Part shown: positions 1-5,319 of the stretch, piece after piece
How the letters are laid out: every line of letters begins with the position of its first letter
Position numbering within the stretch: the first letter of the stretch is position 1
NCBI GenBank assembly: GCA_002694345.1
Contig: NZLV01000196.1
Coordinates: 1-5,319, forward strand
Reading direction: 5' to 3'
DNA from: Maricaulis sp.
Lineage (GTDB): Bacteria > Pseudomonadota > Alphaproteobacteria > Caulobacterales > Maricaulaceae
Length of the DNA: 5,319 nt
Translations under genes and position numbers: made by a program
Notes under the pieces: generated by a model
What the model was told of the DNA's origin: nothing
Database searches by the model: none
The model's input: the letters and a program-made list of their open reading frames with translations, nothing else

Positions 1-1466
1 GTCGCCGTGACCGAGGCTTCGGCCGCGGAGCGGGCCTGGTCGGCGGTCATTTCGGCGGTGTGGCTCAGCGTCTGTGCTGATTGGGTGAACTCGGTCGCGG
101 CGCTGGACAGGGTGGCGATGATTTCCGACGCGCTGTCCCGGAAGCCGGCGACGAGGCTTTCGATGCGATCGCGGCGTTGCTGGTCACGCTGGTCGGCCTT
201 GGACTTGGCGTAGTCCGCTGCGGCCTTCTCCAGGCCATTGCGGCGGAACTGGTCCACTGCGCGCGCCAGCGAGCCGACTTCGTCGAGCGCCGTCTGGTAG
301 GGCACATCCGTGTCGAACTGGCCTGAGCCGATGGTCTCGGTCGCCGCACAGATTTCCTGCAGGGGACGGGCCACGCGCCGGGCGAGCCACAGGCCGAGGC
401 CGCCGATGATAACCACGGACAACAGGGTCAGGCCAGCGATCTGCCATTGCAGCCGGTAGGCCGGCGCCATGGCCGCATCCAGGGCTTCGGTCACCGCAAT
501 GCCCCAGCGCACACCATGGAAGTCGAGATGTTCCGTCGCCGCGATGACGTGGACATTGTGATAATCGTCCAGCTCGGCGATGTGGTCCGTCTCTGACAGG
601 GCATGGGCCAAGAGGCTGTCAGGCACGCGCGTATTGAGGATGGCCCCGTCCCCGGCAAAACGGGCCTGGGTCCGAAGAAGACCATTTTCACCGAAGGCAT
701 AGGCTTCGCCGGTCTCGGTCAGCCCGGCTTCCATGCCCATGACGTGGTTCAGCCGGTCGATCGGCATCTGGAAGGCGAGGACGCCGATGAAGGCGCCGTT
801 GGCATCCTGCAGCGGGGTGGAGATGAAGCTGGCCGGTGCGCCATGGCTGGGCGCGTAGGGGGCGAAGTCAAAGAAGCTGACGGATCCGGCCGCGCCGGAA
901 GCCGCATTGCGGAAGGCATTGCCCAGATCGGTCGCCCGGTATTCGCCGGTGCGCAGATTGGTGGCGTAGTCCAGCTCCTTGAAGACGGAGTAGACCAGAT
1001 TGCCCTGCGTATCGAACAGGAAGATGTCGTAATAGCCGCGCTCGCGCAGGAAGGCGCGGAACCAGGGGTGGTAGGTGGCATGGGCCTGGGAATAGGCTGA
1101 CCCGTCCGCCGCCGCGTCCAGATTTTCCTTCTCACCCAGCGGGTGGGGGTTCTGCGTGATGTAGAGGTCCTGCAAGCGGGCCTGTGCACCGCTACCCAGA
1201 TCGTTCCAGCCTTCGCTGAAGGCGGCCAGGGCGCGGTGGGTGTTGGGATTGGCGGCCGTCAGGGACAGGTCGGCTTCAATGCTTTCCAGATAGTCGCGCA
1301 GAATGTCCCGGCGCTCATTGGCCAGCGCGGACAGGCGCAGTTCGGCCGCGCCGCGAGAGGTCGCGCGACTTTCCAGGCTGGCGGCCACGCCGAGCACCGC
1401 GCCCAGAGCGACACAACCGGCCACAACAATCAGTCCGAACTTCCAGGTCAGCGAGAGATGCCGCAT
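1..1466 (-). CDS. Methyl-accepting chemotaxis protein, N-terminal 488 residues (3' end outside window)
   Basis: Inner-membrane chemoreceptor, expected to sense a periplasmic ligand and control CheA through CheW. My translation starts at the ATG at 1466-1464 (MRHLSLTWKF) and runs open for 488 codons to the left edge. Layout seen: a short cytoplasmic head; TM1 at about residues 8-30; a periplasmic region of about 310 residues; TM2 at about 339-361 (IAGLTLLSVVIIGGLGLW); a HAMP domain at about 362-414 with the conserved Pro (RPLQEI) and DEVG (395-398); then a charged helix (about 415-435) leading into the Ala/Ser/Thr-rich start of the signalling coiled coil. The periplasmic stretch RGYYDIFLFDTQGNLVYS (143-160) is typical of Cache-like sensors in alphaproteobacterial MCPs, but the ligand cannot be named. 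The start is supported by GGGGA 5 nt upstream, and an overlapping ATG at 1471 opens only a 7-codon frame. The methylation sites and the conserved hairpin tip lie beyond the edge. The family call is secure; the sensor subclass is less so. Confidence 0.93.
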   Translation of the reverse strand, partial: MRHLSLTWKFGLIVVAGCVALGAVLGVAASLESRATSRGAAELRLSALANERRDILRDYLESIEADLSLTAANPNTHRALAAFSEGWNDLGSGAQARLQDLYITQNPHPLGEKENLDAAADGSAYSQAHATYHPWFRAFLRERGYYDIFLFDTQGNLVYSVFKELDYATNLRTGEYRATDLGNAFRNAASGAAGSVSFFDFAPYAPSHGAPASFISTPLQDANGAFIGVLAFQMPIDRLNHVMGMEAGLTETGEAYAFGENGLLRTQARFAGDGAILNTRVPDSLLAHALSETDHIAELDDYHNVHVIAATEHLDFHGVRWGIAVTEALDAAMAPAYRLQWQIAGLTLLSVVIIGGLGLWLARRVARPLQEICAATETIGSGQFDTDVPYQTALDEVGSLARAVDQFRRNGLEKAAADYAKSKADQRDQQRRDRIESLVAGFRDSASEIIATLSSAATEFTQSAQTLSHTAEMTADQARSAAEASVTA

Positions 1467-1471
1467 TTCAT

Positions 1472-1476
1472 TCCCC
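1472..1476 (-). promoter_or_regulatory. Shine-Dalgarno sequence of the chemoreceptor gene
   Basis: On the minus strand GGGGA precedes the ATG at 1466 by 5 nt. It decides the start: the nearby ATG at 1471-1469 is out of frame and stops after 7 codons, and the in-frame TTG codons further upstream overlap or precede the GGGGA. Confidence 0.55.
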
Positions 1477-1611
1477 AACAAAACAGCCTTGCCGGGGCGC
1501 ACACTGGCTATCAATTTCTTAACGGCAGGTTTTAAATTGCGACAAATAGAATCTTACTCAAAGGCCTTATGTTTCAGCGGTCTAAGGTCAATTCTCGCAT
1601 CAGGGGAAATT

Positions 1612-1624
1612 GTTGAGCGGGCTG
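1612..1624 (+). repeat. 13-bp direct repeat, copy 1 (GTTGAGCGGGCTG)
   Basis: GTTGAGCGGGCTG occurs here and again, identical and in the same orientation, at 1693-1705, 81 bp away. A 13-bp exact match within a 360-bp region is unlikely by chance (roughly one in a thousand on base counting). It could be a paired regulator-binding site upstream of the chemoreceptor gene or a relic of a local duplication. No known binding motif is recognised. Confidence 0.5.
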
Positions 1625-1692
1625 CAGGGATATGGCAGCGGCGCCGCCTTTTCGCTAATGCCATAATTTACTTGCCGTTTTTTTGCGAACCA

Positions 1693-1705
1693 GTTGAGCG
1701 GGCTG
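1693..1705 (+). repeat. 13-bp direct repeat, copy 2 (GTTGAGCGGGCTG)
   Basis: Exact second copy of the sequence at 1612-1624. The bases flanking the two copies do not match further (TGCAGG after copy 1, ACACCG after copy 2 once the shared 13 bp end), so this is a short isolated match and not the edge of a longer duplication. Confidence 0.5.
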
Positions 1706-1782
1706 ACACCGGTGCCATTTTCCAAGCGGAATGTATGGACTTGAAACCTCATTCAGTTTGAAGATCCGTGGCCTAATTTATT

Positions 1783-1826
1783 CTTCGGTCACTGCAAAAA
1801 CTTGCCGCCTGCAAACCGGACCGAAG
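1783..1826 (-). terminator. Possible 3' stem-loop after the ATPase gene
   Basis: On the minus strand CTTCGGTC (1826-1819), starting 2 nt after the ATPase stop, is complementary to GACCGAAG (1790-1783). This gives an 8-bp stem with a 28-nt loop, followed by AATAAATTA. Inside the loop a smaller TTGC/GCAA hairpin is followed by T5. The position fits a transcript end. Against it: the large loop, the lack of a clean U-tract after the main stem, and the fact that an 8-bp inverted repeat is expected by chance in a region this size. Confidence 0.28.
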
Positions 1827-1828
1827 GC

Positions 1829-2332
1829 CTAGCGGGAGGCGGATTCGTCAAACCGGACAGTCTCCACGGTCCAGCCTTCATCCGGCTGTGGCGGCAGGAA
1901 ATGCGCCGTGAACTGATCGAAAATCGCGTCCGAGGCTTCGTATTCATGCGTACCCGCCGCATTGCGGGCCCGAAGCCGGGCCTTGCAGACCTCATCCGGC
2001 ACATCGATCCAGTGCAGGACCGCGTCGGCACCGGCCTCTGTCACGATGGACCGGGCCCAGTCGCGGCGGGCGCGCGTATTGGCGTGGAAATCCAGCACCA
2101 CATCGAGACCTGCCTGCAGGATGGCGGTGATGTGGGGCTTCAGCGCCGTCTCCAGATGCGCCGTCCGGCGCCGGAAATCGTCCAGCGTATGGATCTCGTC
2201 CGGATAGAGGGCGGACATGAAGGCATCTTCGCGGATCAGCAGCGTACCGTCGCGATCGCCCAGCCGGGCGGCCAGGGTGGATTTGCCCGAAGCGATCTTG
2301 CCGCACAACAGGTGCAGGACCGGCCGGCTCAT
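1829..2332 (-). CDS. Small P-loop kinase-like ATPase (AAA_33 / zeta-toxin-like fold), 167 aa
   Basis: Soluble NTP-binding protein of the small kinase-like P-loop group. Seen directly: a near-N-terminal Walker A GKIASGKST (residues 11-19), REDAFMSALYP (34-44) where related kinases bind substrate, a hydrophobic strand ending in Asp (GLDVVLDFHANT, 75-86) as the probable Walker B/catalytic strand, and an Arg-rich lid-like segment (CKARLRARN, 116-124). The length of 167 residues is normal for a single-domain kinase of this type. Members phosphorylate small molecules, antibiotics, nucleotides or nucleotide-sugars, and the substrate here cannot be deduced. The start ATG at 2332-2330 overlaps the stop of the upstream acetyltransferase gene (ATGA), so translation is probably coupled to it. 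No antitoxin gene adjoins, so a toxin role is unsupported. Fold call firm, function unknown. Confidence 0.88.
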   Translation of the reverse strand: MSRPVLHLLCGKIASGKSTLAARLGDRDGTLLIREDAFMSALYPDEIHTLDDFRRRTAHLETALKPHITAILQAGLDVVLDFHANTRARRDWARSIVTEAGADAVLHWIDVPDEVCKARLRARNAAGTHEYEASDAIFDQFTAHFLPPQPDEGWTVETVRFDESASR

Positions 2333-2796
2333 GCCTGAAGGTCGACTTCCAGCCAGGGCAGTTCGCGCCCCTTGAACACGTCCGACGGCCGCATGGCGAC
2401 CCGGCGCGCGCCCATATGGATATAGGCCGGTTCCGCATAGGGGTCGGAGAGAATGGTCATCACCGTATCGCCGGCAGCGCGCAGCTTGTCCTTGGCATCC
2501 TCGAACAGGGCGCGGCCGGCCCCGGTGCCGATGGCTTCGGGGGAGACGAAAAGCAGGTCCAGCGAGCCCTTGGAACTGCCGGGCTCGATCTGGCAGACGC
2601 CCAGCAGCGTGCCGTCGTCCAGCTCGGCCACCGTGGTCAGTCCGGCCGCGATCGCCTCGGACGTGATCTTGAGATAGGGCGAGACCGCGGCCATGAAGGC
2701 CGCGTCATAGCCCCAATACGCCTTGGACTTCAGGCACAGCTTGGACAGGGCATCTTCCTCGCCCGGACGGGCAGGGCGGAGGACCAGCTCGCTCAT
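2329..2796 (-). CDS. GNAT-family N-acetyltransferase, 155 aa
   Basis: Single-domain cytoplasmic acetyltransferase, expected to move an acetyl group from acetyl-CoA to an amine. The substrate is unknown. Seen: an N-terminal strand LVLRPARPGEEDAL, the SKAYWGYDAAFM segment (24-35) common in one group of bacterial GNATs, a central beta region (TVAELDDGTLLGVCQIE), motif A at about 79-109 with the acetyl-CoA pyrophosphate loop AIGTGAGRAL (88-97), and a motif-B-like PAYIHMGARRV (123-133). Length is typical of the family. The frame is open further upstream, but the chosen ATG at 2796 gives the normal GNAT N-terminus and lies 2 bp after the secA stop, whereas the longer version would overlap secA by 61 bp with an Arg-rich tail of no family character. 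It overlaps the downstream ATPase gene by 4 bp. Its place in a secA operon does not by itself imply a role in secretion. Confidence 0.9.
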   Translation of the reverse strand: MSELVLRPARPGEEDALSKLCLKSKAYWGYDAAFMAAVSPYLKITSEAIAAGLTTVAELDDGTLLGVCQIEPGSSKGSLDLLFVSPEAIGTGAGRALFEDAKDKLRAAGDTVMTILSDPYAEPAYIHMGARRVAMRPSDVFKGRELPWLEVDLQA

Positions 2797-2798
2797 GC

Positions 2799-5319
<2,521 letters not shown>

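Larger units (their letters stand above)
1467..1828. other. Intergenic region between the ATPase gene and the chemoreceptor gene
   Basis: About 360 bp with no credible gene and visibly more A+T than the flanking coding DNA. The plus-strand frames crossing it start in the antisense of the chemoreceptor gene and match no family I recognise. Both flanking genes read leftward, so this region should hold the end of the secA-operon transcript and the promoter of the chemoreceptor gene. I find no convincing sigma-70 or sigma-54 promoter. Fragments such as TTGACC (minus strand, around 1590) lack a good -10 at the right spacing. It contains a 13-bp direct repeat, an 8-bp inverted repeat beside the ATPase stop, and a T7 run at 1678-1684. 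Confidence 0.7.

Noticed and set aside
603..1100. Long plus-strand open frame (165 codons) opposite the chemoreceptor gene
   Set aside because: It matches no family I recognise and lies antisense to a clear MCP reading frame. High-GC codon bias opens such frames routinely.
1519..1535. CtrA-like site TTAA-N9-TTAA upstream of the chemoreceptor gene
   Set aside because: The CtrA consensus spacing is N7. Here it is N9, and TTAA pairs are common in this A+T-rich stretch.
1634..1652. GGCAGC-GGC-GCCGCC hairpin followed by TTTT on the plus strand
   Set aside because: It looks like an intrinsic terminator but faces the wrong way: no plus-strand gene precedes it, and the stem has a mismatch.
1303..1761. 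Plus-strand open frame running from the chemoreceptor antisense into the intergenic region
   Set aside because: Half of it is antisense to the MCP start, the rest has no recognisable domain, and no ribosome-binding site supports it.
1802..2338. Plus-strand open frame of 178 codons opposite the kinase gene
   Set aside because: It mirrors the whole kinase gene, which has a clear Walker A motif. The antisense product shows no domain.

Overview
The window reads as a high-GC alphaproteobacterial fragment. The SecA and GNAT sequences, and the sensor layout of the chemotaxis receptor, suggest the Caulobacterales/Maricaulales/Hyphomonadaceae side of the class. That placement rests on protein flavour and base composition only. 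All recognisable genes lie on the minus strand, so transcription runs from the right edge to the left.

Right part (2799-5319): one open frame enters from the right edge and ends at 2799. About 780 residues are unmistakable SecA, from just after the ATP-binding (Walker A) part of NBD1 to the C-terminal CxCx8CH zinc motif. The first ~55-60 residues are not SecA. They are the last two visible membrane segments of a Bax-inhibitor-1 (BI-1/YccA/YbhL-type) membrane protein, including its FAGLTAYDTQ signature. The switch falls at GDSEWMGK (5121-5144), a stretch that fits both families. This is most simply a chimeric assembly join at a short shared sequence. A real deletion/fusion is the alternative. 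It is the main observation here.

Middle (1829-2796): two small genes follow secA with almost no spacing. They are a GNAT N-acetyltransferase (2 bp after the secA stop) and a small P-loop kinase-like ATPase of the AAA_33/zeta-toxin-like type (ATGA overlap with the GNAT gene). The three frames look like one translationally coupled operon. No promoter for it is visible, because its start lies off the window.

Intergenic (1467-1828): about 360 bp of lower GC. It should hold the 3' end of the secA operon transcript and the promoter of the next gene. I see an 8-bp inverted repeat just after the ATPase stop, a 13-bp direct repeat and a Shine-Dalgarno sequence, but no convincing consensus promoter.

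Left part (1-1466): the first 488 codons of a methyl-accepting chemotaxis protein (TM1, large periplasmic Cache-like sensor, TM2, HAMP, start of the signalling coiled coil), cut by the left edge. It is probably transcribed separately from the secA operon.

I see no RNA genes, CRISPR arrays, insertion sequences or phage genes. Apart from the SecA/BI-1 junction, this is ordinary housekeeping and accessory chromosome.
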